Source: Candidatus Nealsonbacteria bacterium RIFCSPHIGHO2_02_FULL_43_13 | GTDB taxonomy: Bacteria > Patescibacteriota > Minisyncoccia > Minisyncoccales > MHMH01 | Assembly: GCA_001819295.1 (NCBI GenBank) | Contig: MHMD01000019.1 | Span: 15,556 to 42,615, forward strand | Direction of reading: 5' to 3' | DNA: 27,060 nt | Shown here: in pieces, positions 21,161 to 27,060 of the stretch | Position numbering within the stretch: the stretch's first letter is position 1 | How the letters are laid out: each line of letters starts with the position of its first letter | Notes under the pieces: model-generated | What the model saw: the letters and a program-made list of their open reading frames with translations, nothing else | The model's database searches: none | Told to the model about the DNA's origin: nothing | Made by a program: the position numbers and the translations under genes

Positions 21161-22015
21161 ATGGAAGTAATCAATAAAAAGCAGGAAGAAATTGTCATCT
21201 TCAACAAGTTTCTATTCTTTTTAATAAAATATATCGGAACACCGATTATCTGCGTTTTATTAATATTGCTGGAGGGGGCAAAAAGAATAGAATTCAAGCA
21301 TTACGAGCGCTTGCCTTTATGGGAAGGGAAGATCATTGTTCTGCCGAACCACCGAAGCTGGTGGGACGTTGTGATCGTTCCTCATCTGTATTTTCCCTGG
21401 TGGTTTCGAGAAATATTAAGAGACATGATTGATTTGGGCAAAGAGCTTTTAATTACGATTCGTCGGGTATCACATTGGGTCATTGACGAGAGGGTGAAGA
21501 TAAAAATCGGCAACGGAGAGAATGTTTTTTCCCGAGACGTGCCGATGACCGCCGCTGATAAACACAATTTGCGTCATTTTCCTTGGTTGATAGGGTTTAT
21601 CTTTCGAGTAAACCGAAAAAAGCACGGCGGGACCGTTCAGGAGAGAGCGGCATCGGCAAGATTCGCCCAGAGAGTATTGGAAAGAAACGGTCGGATTGTT
21701 GTCTTCGCTGAAGGAGGCAGGCTCGACAGCGTTGGCGACGAAGAGAAAATCTTCGACATCGCAACGCGTCAGCCCATATTGAGGTTGCTTGAACCAGGCT
21801 TTTGCGAATTAGTCTCGATTACCGGTGCAAAGATTGTGCCGGTTATCTTAATCGGCACCGATAAAGTTATGCCTCGCGGAAAATTTCCTTTTCCCAGGGT
21901 TTGGCGCAAAGTCCTGATTAAAATTGGCGAACCCATAGTTTTTCCGACGGGCGCTTCGCCAGATTTTGTAAGGGACGCCATAGACAAGGCGAGGATTGAT
22001 CTTTATTACGAATAA
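21161..22015 (+). CDS. PlsC-type 1-acyl-glycerol-phosphate acyltransferase family
   Basis: 284 aa from ATG 21161; the GTG at 21152 lies inside the perfect Shine-Dalgarno AAAGGAGGTGA and is rejected. A hydrophobic segment (about 14-37) anchors it to the membrane. Acyltransferase motif I NHRSWWD gives H64 and D69 of the HX4D active site. Motif III is VFAEGGRL, and motif IV VPVILIG follows. The family moves acyl chains onto lysophospholipid-like acceptors. An insertion (about 95-145) between motifs I and II is longer than usual and rich in basic residues. Whether the cell makes its own lipids or remodels host-derived ones cannot be seen here. Confidence 0.9.
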   Translation: MEVINKKQEEIVIFNKFLFFLIKYIGTPIICVLLILLEGAKRIEFKHYERLPLWEGKIIVLPNHRSWWDVVIVPHLYFPWWFREILRDMIDLGKELLITIRRVSHWVIDERVKIKIGNGENVFSRDVPMTAADKHNLRHFPWLIGFIFRVNRKKHGGTVQERAASARFAQRVLERNGRIVVFAEGGRLDSVGDEEKIFDIATRQPILRLLEPGFCELVSITGAKIVPVILIGTDKVMPRGKFPFPRVWRKVLIKIGEPIVFPTGASPDFVRDAIDKARIDLYYE

Positions 22016-22046
22016 GAGGGGCAATCACAAAAGAGAATTGCCCCTC
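22016..22046 (+). terminator. Hairpin after the acyltransferase gene
   Basis: GAGGGGCAAT (22016-22025) pairs perfectly with ATTGCCCCTC (22037-22046), right after the stop codon. No T-run follows, so termination is likely but weak. Confidence 0.6.
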
Positions 22047-22052
22047 GCTTCC

Positions 22053-22123
22053 GGGCCTGTAGCTCAATGGTAGAGCACTCTAAATTCGATAGAGAGAATT
22101 CTGTTCAAATCAGGATAAGCCCA
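22053..22123 (+). pseudogene. Degenerate tRNA (tRNA-like relic)
   Basis: The overall cloverleaf is kept: a normal D-arm (TAGCTCAATGGTAGAGC), a perfect anticodon stem CTCTA/TAGAG, and a normal T-loop TTCAAAT on stem TTCTG/CAGGA. But the anticodon loop is AATTCGA, with A instead of the universal T at position 33. The acceptor GGGCCTG/TAAGCCC has a C-A mismatch (5-68) and a G-T pair (7-66). The 3' half would fit a 5' half GGGCTTA perfectly, hinting at mutation or recombination. The formal anticodon TTC would be Glu, but the body is not Glu-like. It lies just before LAGLIDADG-like gene B. Possibly a pseudogene; function as a tRNA is doubtful. Confidence 0.55.
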
Positions 22124-22127
22124 CACA

Positions 22128-22156
22128 TTGCACATTGATGAGCTCCATGGTACGAT
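22128..22156 (+). promoter_or_regulatory. Promoter of LAGLIDADG-like gene B, leaderless start
   Basis: TTGCAC (22128-22133), 17 bp, TACGAT (22151-22156) with TGG directly before it (extended -10). The ATG at 22163 is 6 nt beyond the -10, suggesting a leaderless mRNA. Confidence 0.5.
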
Positions 22157-22162
22157 TAAAGA

Positions 22163-22843
22163 ATGAGATCGCATTACTATCATTTAAAACCAAAAATAAT
22201 AACCCTTCGCAAATCAGGAAGAACATATAGTGAGATACGTAAATTTATTGGGGTCAACATTCCAAAGAGTACTTTATCAAATTGGTGCAGTGATATTTTA
22301 TTATCCCCTGAGCAGCAACAAAAAGTTAAACGTTTAATGAGAAGTAGTGCAGATAAAGGGCGAGTAACCGCTTTGATTGTTAATAGATTGAAGAGAGAGG
22401 AATATATCCAAACTGTAAAAGATAGAGTAATTCATCTTGCCGGTAAACTAGAGAATAAGAATACTTCAAAGATTGCGCTTGCTATGCTGTATTTAGGAGA
22501 GGGATCAAAGAACCAGAGAGGAGCTTTAATGTTTGGCAATTCAGACCCCTTAGTTATAAGTTTGTTTTTGCGCTTATTAAGACATTGTTATGATATTAAT
22601 GAAAGTAAATTTCGTTGTACGTTGCAATGCCGAGCAGATCAAGACATAAAAAAATTAGAGAAATTTTGGTCACAGGTTACAAAAATTCCCTTATCGCAAT
22701 TTTACAAAGCAAGGATCGATCCTAGGACAATTGGAAAACCTTCAAAAAAACCTAATTATAAGGGGGTTTGTAGAATAGATTATTTTTCAGGAGATATATT
22801 TATGGAGTTAAAGCAAATTATGGCTGTAATCTTGGGCCCATAG
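22163..22843 (+). CDS. HTH + single-motif LAGLIDADG-like protein B
   Basis: 226 aa. Helix-turn-helix (about 10-45: LRKSGRTYSEIRKFIG, then IPKSTLSNW), basic middle, LAGLIDADG-like helix IALAMLYLGEGSK (104-116, E113), then a domain with FGNSDPLVISLFLRLL. It aligns by eye along its length with the protein at 8210-8875, so the two are paralogs, though diverged. It sits between a degenerate tRNA (40 nt upstream) and tRNA-Ala, and its last ten bases, including the stop TAG, are the first ten of tRNA-Ala. Single-motif proteins usually act as dimers on near-palindromic DNA. It may be a homing-type nuclease or a regulator of tRNA loci; neither is shown. Confidence 0.8.
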   Translation: MRSHYYHLKPKIITLRKSGRTYSEIRKFIGVNIPKSTLSNWCSDILLSPEQQQKVKRLMRSSADKGRVTALIVNRLKREEYIQTVKDRVIHLAGKLENKNTSKIALAMLYLGEGSKNQRGALMFGNSDPLVISLFLRLLRHCYDINESKFRCTLQCRADQDIKKLEKFWSQVTKIPLSQFYKARIDPRTIGKPSKKPNYKGVCRIDYFSGDIFMELKQIMAVILGP

Positions 22844-22904
22844 TATAGTGGTAAAATGCCGCAATGGCATTGCGGAGTCGAGGGTTCAACTCCCTCTGGG
22901 TCCA
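22834..22904 (+). tRNA. tRNA-Ala(GGC)
   Basis: Acceptor GGGCCCA/TGGGTCC with the G3-T70 pair diagnostic of tRNA-Ala; anticodon stem CCGCA/TGCGG with loop ATGGCAT; T-loop TTCAACT; discriminator A. The D-stem is weak (one mismatch). CCA is not encoded. Its 5' end overlaps the end of the upstream protein gene by 10 nt. Confidence 0.92.
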
Positions 22905-22909
22905 CCGAT

Positions 22910-22942
22910 AAATTGAGGGAGGTCGAACCTCCCTCAATTTTT
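22910..22942 (+). terminator. Intrinsic terminator after tRNA-Ala
   Basis: 14-bp perfect stem (22910-22923 with 22927-22940), 3-nt loop CGA, ending in a T-run TTTTT. Confidence 0.92.
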
Positions 22943-22951
22943 ATTGCTACT

Positions 22952-22980
22952 TTGACATTTTAAGAGTAAAATGATAAAAA
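22952..22980 (+). promoter_or_regulatory. Promoter of tRNA-Ser and probably the infB operon
   Basis: TTGACA (22952-22957), 17 bp, TAAAAA (22975-22980) with TGA just before it. Expected start near 22987, 8 nt before tRNA-Ser. No terminator lies between tRNA-Ser and the DUF4446 gene, so the operon may be read from here. Confidence 0.65.
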
Positions 22981-22994
22981 TATAGGTTAACCGC

Positions 22995-23081
22995 GGAGGT
23001 GTGCGAGAGCGGTTGAATCGGGCAGTCTCGAAAACTGCTATGGCCGCAAGGCCATCGAAGGTTCGAATCCTTCCGCCTCCG
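22995..23081 (+). tRNA. tRNA-Ser(CGA)
   Basis: Acceptor GGAGGTG/CGCCTCC, anticodon loop CTCGAAA, long variable arm (ATGGCCGCAAGGCCAT) typical of class II tRNAs, T-loop TTCGAAT, discriminator G as expected for Ser. CCA is not encoded. Confidence 0.95.
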
Positions 23082-23092
23082 CATTAAAATTT

Positions 23093-23473
23093 ATGATAAA
23101 ACTTTTCAACACCTGCCTGCCGGCAGGCAGGAAACAAAAAGAACCGCAGAGTTTAAAAGAGGTTTTAGGTATTCTCGAAAAATTGGCCGGCGATTTTAAG
23201 AAAGTTTCTCAAGAATTGGCCGAGCTCAAAAAGAATAATAAAAAGAATTTACAAAAAGTCGGCGTGGTCAGGTTTAACCCCTTTAAAGAAGGCGGCGGCG
23301 ATCAAAGTTTTTCCATCGCTGTGCTTGATGCTCTAGACAACGGTTTTGTCATCACTAGTCTTTACAGCAACGCCGCTAACCGAGTTTATGCAAAGCCCAT
23401 CATGAACGGCGCTTCCTCGTACTCTTTATCTCAAGAAGAAAAAGAGGCAATCAATAAGGCGATTAATGTTTAA
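23093..23473 (+). CDS. DUF4446-family protein
   Basis: 126 aa. A coiled-coil segment (about 20-50) precedes the conserved DUF4446 block VGVVRFNPFKEGGGDQSFSI (57-76), then LDALDNGFVITSLYSNAANRVYAKPI and the C-terminal LSQEEKEAINKAI. The function of the family is unknown. The full-length family usually carries an N-terminal membrane helix, which is absent here. Residues 7-12 (TCLPAG) come from a 20-bp palindrome embedded in frame. It lies 11 nt after tRNA-Ser and 5 nt before infB, so it is probably co-transcribed with the translation genes. Confidence 0.85.
   Translation: MIKLFNTCLPAGRKQKEPQSLKEVLGILEKLAGDFKKVSQELAELKKNNKKNLQKVGVVRFNPFKEGGGDQSFSIAVLDALDNGFVITSLYSNAANRVYAKPIMNGASSYSLSQEEKEAINKAINV
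23112..23131. repeat. 20-bp perfect palindrome inside a coding region
   Basis: CCTGCCTGCC followed at once by its reverse complement. In the frame used it encodes CLPAGR. From memory, this type of palindrome, and the peptide it encodes, recurs in and between genes of Parcubacteria, like a REP element. Confidence 0.8.
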
Positions 23474-23478
23474 GTTTT

Positions 23479-24984
23479 ATGGTTCAAAACACACCACAAT
23501 CGAATATCGTTACTCGACCTCCCGTTGTGGTGGTGATGGGCCATGTGGATCATGGTAAATCATCTCTCTTAGAAGCCATCAAGGGGCTGAAGATTACGGC
23601 CAAGGAGTCAGGCGGCATTACCCAGCACATCGGGGCTTATGAAGTGGAGCACCAGGGTAAAAAGATTACCTTTCTTGATACTCCGGGCCATGAGGCGTTT
23701 TCCGCCATGCGCTCTCGGGGAGCTAAAGTGGCCGACATCGCCATTTTAGTGGTGGACGCTGAAGAAAGCGTCAAGCCTCAAACCAAGGAGGCGATTTTGC
23801 ATATTCAAAAATCAGGCATACCCATGATCGTCGCCATCAACAAAATAGATAAGCCCGGCGCCGATCCGGAGAAGGTCAAAAGAGAATTAATGCAGAGCAA
23901 TGTTTTGGTAGAATCCCTGGGCGGCAAGATTCCTCAAGTTTTGACTTCGGCTAAAGAAAAGAAGGGGCTGAATGAACTTTTGGAAATAATTTTATTGGTG
24001 GCGGAAATGGAAGATTTGAAGGGCGATATTCAAAAGCCCGCCGAAGGCGTAGTCGTCGAGTCTTACTTAGATAATCAGCGCGGACCGATAGCTACCGTTC
24101 TTTTAAGGGATGGTATTTTAAAAAAGGGCGATATCATTGCAGCTTACCCGGCATTGGGCAAGGTAAAAAGCATTGAAGATTTCCAGGGAGTTCCGCGAGA
24201 AGAAGGGCTTCCGTCCATGCCCTGCGTGGTTAATGGTTTTGAAGTGGTGCCTCAAGTTGGCGAGAAATTCGAAGTTTATCCTGATATTGAATCGGCTCAA
24301 AAACACCTTGAGAAAAAGGAAAAAAGATTGGATGGTTTTGGCATGACGTTGATTGAAAAAGATATGAGAGTTTTGAATTTAGTTCTGAAAGCCGACGTAC
24401 AGGGGTCTGTCGAAGCGATCCTGGAAGTTTTAAAGGGACTTCCGCAAGAAAAGGTAGTTTTACGCGTCTTAAAGGGCGAGGCGGGTGAAATTCAAGAGGG
24501 CGATGTGAGATTGGCCAAAGACGGCAAAGCCAAAATCATCGGCTTTAGGGTGAAAACTAACGTTATCGCTAAGAATCTTGCCGAAAGGGAAAATGTTTCC
24601 ATTACGACCTTTGATGTCATTTACCATTTAGCTCAAGGGGTCAGGGTTTTGATGGAGAGAAGAGCGGCGCCAGAAAAAGTGAAAACTGACTTAGGCAAGC
24701 TCAAGGTTTTGATTGTTTTTTTAACGGAAAAAAATAGGCAGATTGTCGGTGGGAAAATCATCGAAGGCGAAATTAAAAAAGGTACGCAGATTGAAGTTTT
24801 AAGGGAGAACGAGGTTGTCGGCAGGGGAAGGCCTATTAATCTCCAAAAGAACAAAAAAGACATTGAGCGCGCGGTGAAGGGCGACGAGTGCGGCGTGCTT
24901 TATGAAGGCGACGTTAAAATCGAGCAGGGCGACGTGCTGCAAATTTATCTTGAAGAGAAAAAGAAAGTCGAGCTTGAGTTCTAA
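23479..24984 (+). CDS. infB: Translation initiation factor IF-2 (short form)
   Basis: 501 aa, much shorter than the 700-900 aa of most bacteria: the N-terminal IF2N region is absent and the GTPase domain begins almost at once. G1 GHVDHGKSS (21-29), G2 region [11 protein letters not shown]3 DTPGHEAF (67-74), G4 NKID, G5 SAK. Domain II, the IF-2-specific domain ([17 protein letters not shown]) and the C-terminal initiator-tRNA-binding domain are all present. It places the initiator tRNA on the 30S subunit. It is flanked by the DUF4446 gene and rbfA, 4 nt from the latter. Confidence 0.97.
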   Translation: MVQNTPQSNIVTRPPVVVVMGHVDHGKSSLLEAIKGLKITAKESGGITQHIGAYEVEHQGKKITFLDTPGHEAFSAMRSRGAKVADIAILVVDAEESVKPQTKEAILHIQKSGIPMIVAINKIDKPGADPEKVKRELMQSNVLVESLGGKIPQVLTSAKEKKGLNELLEIILLVAEMEDLKGDIQKPAEGVVVESYLDNQRGPIATVLLRDGILKKGDIIAAYPALGKVKSIEDFQGVPREEGLPSMPCVVNGFEVVPQVGEKFEVYPDIESAQKHLEKKEKRLDGFGMTLIEKDMRVLNLVLKADVQGSVEAILEVLKGLPQEKVVLRVLKGEAGEIQEGDVRLAKDGKAKIIGFRVKTNVIAKNLAERENVSITTFDVIYHLAQGVRVLMERRAAPEKVKTDLGKLKVLIVFLTEKNRQIVGGKIIEGEIKKGTQIEVLRENEVVGRGRPINLQKNKKDIERAVKGDECGVLYEGDVKIEQGDVLQIYLEEKKKVELEF

Positions 24985-24988
24985 TCCC

Positions 24989-25333
24989 ATGGAAAGGATT
25001 CAGCAGGTTAATCAGTTAATTAAGGAAGAGTTGGGTCAAATCATCCTTAGAGAGGGCGGTTTTTCTAAAAATGTTCTGGTTACCATAACAAGAGTAGAAA
25101 CCACCAGGAATTTAATTGATACTAAAGTTTATGTTTCAGTGTTGCCGGAGACCCAATCCCAGATAATTTTAGAGACCTTAAGCCGGAGGATTTTCAATAT
25201 CCAGCAATTACTGAACAAGCGTTTAAGAATGAGGCCGATACCGAAAATCATATTTATTGAGGAAAAACAAACGGCCCAGGCCGGAAAAATCGAACAATTA
25301 TTACAAGAAATCAAAGATCAAAAAAATGTCTGA
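24989..25333 (+). CDS. rbfA: 30S ribosome-binding factor RbfA
   Basis: 114 aa from ATG 24989, 4 nt after the infB stop; the frame is open further upstream inside infB, but that part is not RbfA-like. The protein has the KH-fold pattern of the family: MERIQQVNQLIKEELGQII, VTITRVETTRNLIDTKVYVS, and LRMRPIPKIIFIEE. RbfA matures the 30S subunit by binding 16S rRNA. The infB-rbfA order is the common bacterial one. Its stop lies 8 nt inside the next gene. Confidence 0.95.
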   Translation: MERIQQVNQLIKEELGQIILREGGFSKNVLVTITRVETTRNLIDTKVYVSVLPETQSQIILETLSRRIFNIQQLLNKRLRMRPIPKIIFIEEKQTAQAGKIEQLLQEIKDQKNV

Positions 25334-26300
25334 CATATTGGAGTCGCAATTTCAGGGCATCGGCGAGATTTTAAAAGGAGCTAAAAAAGTTTTAATCGCC
25401 TCGCATCAAAATCCCGATCCGGATGCCGTCTCTTCGGTGCTTGCTCTTCATTATGTTTTTAAAAATATGGGATTATTGAGTTTTCCCTACCTGCCCAATC
25501 AACCGGCGAGAAGCCTTAGTTTTTTGCCCGGTTTTTTAGATATCGAAACCGAGATTAAATCTTTTGAGCCGGATGTTATCTTTTGTCTTGATTATGGCGA
25601 TTTCAAAAGATTAAAATTACCCGAATATCTCTCGATTAAGGACAGCTGCCGCATTGTGACCATTGATCATCATTTGGAAAGCGACCAGCGGGGAGAAATT
25701 AGGATTTTGGAGACTAAAGCTTCTTCAACTTCAGAAATTATTTACTCTTGGTTGAAGTATGTCAATATCGAGATAAACCAAGATTTAGCTACGCTTCTTC
25801 TGACCGGCATTTTTTCTGACAGCGGGGGATTTTGCCATGTTTCGACCACTTCTCAAACGCTTAATATCGTTTCCGAATTGCTGCTGAAAGGCGCTTCGTT
25901 AAATAAAATCGCGAGTCAAACCCTGGACTTTTCGAAGCCCCTGAATCTTTCACGGGCCTGGGGTTATGTGCTGGCGCGCATTAAGCTCGATCAAGAGACA
26001 GGGCTGGCTTATTCTTGGGTCACCCCTGCGGATTTGAATAGGTTTGAAGCGAACTTGGTGGATTTTGACGGCATCACTAATATTATTTCCGCGGTTTCGC
26101 GCATTAATGTAGGATTATTTTTGATTGAATACGAAAATGGCAAGGTTAAGGGTAGCTTAAGATCAGAACCCGCTGGCGGCAAAAATGCGGCTCAAATCGT
26201 GAAAGCCTTGGGCGGGGGAGGGCATCCTTATGCCGCCGGTTTCAACCAGGAAGGCACGATTGAGGAAGTGTTGAAAAAAGTGCTTAATTTGATAAAATAA
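25326..26300 (+). CDS. nrnA: DHH-family phosphoesterase, NrnA-like nanoRNase/pAp phosphatase
   Basis: 324 aa from ATG 25326, which overlaps the end of rbfA by 8 nt; the longer frame from 25257 lies inside rbfA. DHH domain with SHQNPDPDA (26-34), DYGD (89-92), the name-giving IDHH (113-116), and a later acidic GIFSDSGGF; DHHA1 domain with the C-terminal GGGGHPYAAGF. The usual motif is PDGDA, here PDPDA. NrnA degrades 2-5 nt RNA and dephosphorylates pAp. A gene of this type after rbfA is a known arrangement in Firmicutes and others. The substrate is inferred from the family. Confidence 0.92.
   Translation: MSDILESQFQGIGEILKGAKKVLIASHQNPDPDAVSSVLALHYVFKNMGLLSFPYLPNQPARSLSFLPGFLDIETEIKSFEPDVIFCLDYGDFKRLKLPEYLSIKDSCRIVTIDHHLESDQRGEIRILETKASSTSEIIYSWLKYVNIEINQDLATLLLTGIFSDSGGFCHVSTTSQTLNIVSELLLKGASLNKIASQTLDFSKPLNLSRAWGYVLARIKLDQETGLAYSWVTPADLNRFEANLVDFDGITNIISAVSRINVGLFLIEYENGKVKGSLRSEPAGGKNAAQIVKALGGGGHPYAAGFNQEGTIEEVLKKVLNLIK
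26271..26298 (+). promoter_or_regulatory. Promoter of tRNA-Cys/tRNA-Leu inside the end of nrnA
   Basis: TTGAAA (26271-26276), 16 bp, TAAAAT (26293-26298) with TGA before it. It lies in the last codons of nrnA; expected start near 26305, 16 nt before tRNA-Cys. Confidence 0.6.
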
Positions 26301-26320
26301 TAAAGCGATAATCGGCGTAT

Positions 26321-26392
26321 GGCTAGGTAGCCAAGTGGTAAGGCGAAGGTCTGCAAAACCTTTATGCGTGGGTTCGATTCCCACCCTAGCCT
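26321..26392 (+). tRNA. tRNA-Cys(GCA)
   Basis: Acceptor GGCTAGG/CCTAGCC, anticodon stem AAGGT/ACCTT with loop CTGCAAA, T-loop TTCGATT, discriminator T, an identity element of tRNA-Cys. CCA is not encoded. Confidence 0.95.
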
Positions 26393-26401
26393 CAAAAATC
26401 T

Positions 26402-26484
26402 GCCCGAGTGGTGGAATGGTTTACACGAGTGACTTAAAATCACTTGAGCGCAAGCTCATGCGAGTTCGACTCTCGCCTCGGGCA
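26402..26484 (+). tRNA. tRNA-Leu(TAA)
   Basis: Acceptor GCCCGAG/CTCGGGC, anticodon loop CTTAAAA, long variable arm TGAGCGCAAGCTCA, T-loop TTCGACT, discriminator A. CCA is not encoded. Confidence 0.95.
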
Positions 26485-26491
26485 CAAATAC

Positions 26492-26535
26492 AAAAATACA
26501 CAGGAAAAATACACAGGTGTCACCTGTGTATTTTT
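26492..26535. terminator. Bidirectional terminator with duplicated left arm
   Basis: AAAAATACACAGGTG (26505-26519) pairs with CACCTGTGTATTTTT (26521-26535), giving T-runs on both strands for the convergent tRNA-Leu and 3D-domain genes. The first 13 bases are also present as an exact tandem copy at 26492-26504. Confidence 0.88.
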
Positions 26536-26537
26536 GT

Positions 26538-26999
26538 TTAACTTTCGAGCACTTCGATATTAGTGAATTTGGCTCCGAATTCTTTAGCCTCTTTTGTAGA
26601 AGAGAACCAGATATCGAAATGGTAATAGCCCTTTTTTGAGCTCATGCGGTCTTCGACCGTAAAGACCTTGTCGCCATAAAGTTCCGGGATTCTGATTTTA
26701 GTTCCGAAAGGCAGAAGATTATTGGCAATAAGACCGTCTTTAACTACGGTGTTGGCTGCCGTGATAAAGGGGGTGCTGTCGGTTTCTTCCGGAGTGGAAG
26801 AATAGGCGGTAATGATTACATTGATGGTTCGAGCTATTTTGGGAACTGGCAAGAGGGAGCTGGGTAAAAGGCTGTTTTCCTGGACGATTAAAAGCCCCAA
26901 ATTTTGGTATTCCAAAGAGCTCTGAGCGTTCTGGGGTTCAGAGAATATGCCTATGGCGGCAAACAAGACTAATGAAGTTGTCACTATGAAGTTAATCAT
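26538..26999 (-). CDS. Secreted 3D-domain protein (murein-lytic type)
   Basis: 153 aa. N-terminal signal peptide or anchor (about 1-25, with SEPQNAQSS following), a linker, then a 3D domain (about 60-150) of the kind found in MltA and in YabE/Rpf-like proteins. It starts VIITAYSSTPEETDSTPFIT, with D74, D117 (FTVEDRM) and D129 (HFDIWF) as the three conserved aspartates, and the typical LPFGTKIRIPELYG. It probably acts on peptidoglycan outside the cell. It is convergent with tRNA-Leu. The start at 26999 fits a GGGGG Shine-Dalgarno 8 nt upstream. Confidence 0.88.
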   Translation of the reverse strand: MINFIVTTSLVLFAAIGIFSEPQNAQSSLEYQNLGLLIVQENSLLPSSLLPVPKIARTINVIITAYSSTPEETDSTPFITAANTVVKDGLIANNLLPFGTKIRIPELYGDKVFTVEDRMSSKKGYYHFDIWFSSTKEAKEFGAKFTNIEVLES

Positions 27000-27003
27000 A
27001 ATT

Positions 27004-27021
27004 AAAACCCCCTTGCGGGGG
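27004..27021 (-). promoter_or_regulatory. Leader hairpin overlapping the ribosome binding site of the 3D gene
   Basis: On the minus strand: CCCCC-GCAA-GGGGG followed by TTTT, a terminator-shaped hairpin whose right arm is also the probable Shine-Dalgarno. It could end transcription early or hide the ribosome binding site, or be the terminator of an upstream gene. Confidence 0.5.
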
Positions 27022-27031
27022 CAATGCTATA

Positions 27032-27060
27032 TACTTAGCACGGAATCAAAAAAATGTCAA
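27032..27060 (-). promoter_or_regulatory. Possible promoter of the 3D gene at the window edge
   Basis: Minus-strand TTGACA (27060-27055), then 17 bp to TAAGTA (27037-27032), a weak -10. The -35 is perfect but lies at the very edge, so the context is incomplete. Confidence 0.4.

Noticed and set aside
22053..22904. Split tRNA with the LAGLIDADG-like gene inside an intron
   Set aside because: Both flanking tRNA-like units are each near full length, so they are not two halves of one tRNA; no group I intron core was seen.
1..27060. CRISPR array, rRNA genes, insertion sequence or alternative TGA code
   Set aside because: No regularly spaced repeats, no rRNA-like sequence, no transposase gene; several genes end at TGA followed by unrelated sequence.

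Overview
The window looks like chromosomal DNA of a Candidate Phyla Radiation (Patescibacteria/Parcubacteria-like) bacterium. The grounds are inference: a short IF-2 without an N-terminal IF2N region, tightly packed pilus operons with 1-10 nt overlaps, tRNA genes without an encoded CCA, a palindrome of the kind seen in Parcubacteria embedded in a coding region, and several secreted Gly- or Cys-rich proteins of unknown function. TGA is used as a stop (pilM, pilN, rbfA), so the TGA=Gly code of Gracilibacteria/Absconditabacteria does not apply.

Bases 1-4450: the 3' part of an azoline-type YcaO gene and a SagB-type dehydrogenase, the enzyme pair of thiazole/oxazole-modified peptide (TOMM) pathways. 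A near-perfect promoter follows, then three genes for a small anchored protein, a membrane-anchored protein with 20 cysteines, and a large secreted Fn3/PKD-like protein. The Cys-rich protein is a possible substrate of the YcaO/SagB pair, but this is unproven.

Bases 4450-9030: RNase Y, HU, an intergenic stretch with an orphan terminator-like hairpin, an unrecognised 301-aa gene with two strong Shine-Dalgarno sites, and a minus-strand cluster of tRNA-Pro, an HTH + LAGLIDADG-like protein, and tRNA-Gly.

Bases 9030-19760: a membrane histidine kinase and a stand-alone receiver lead into a type IV pilus operon (pilB, pilC, two pilin-like proteins, a PilX-like protein). A convergent small secreted Gly-rich gene separates this from a second pilus operon (pilM, pilN, pilO, small membrane protein).

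Bases 19760-23090: tRNA-Arg(TCT), tRNA-His, a convergent HtrA-like protease, tRNA-Arg(CCT), a PlsC-type acyltransferase, a degenerate tRNA, a second HTH + LAGLIDADG-like protein whose stop codon lies inside tRNA-Ala, and tRNA-Ser.

Bases 23090-27060: DUF4446 protein, infB, rbfA and an NrnA-like DHH phosphoesterase form a translation/RNA-turnover operon. tRNA-Cys and tRNA-Leu follow, then a convergent secreted 3D-domain protein.

The observations most worth following up are the YcaO/SagB plus Cys-rich locus, the two related HTH/LAGLIDADG-like genes that both sit between tRNA genes (one beside a broken tRNA), and the 301-aa gene with an internal start and a C-terminus resembling diversity-generating-retroelement targets.
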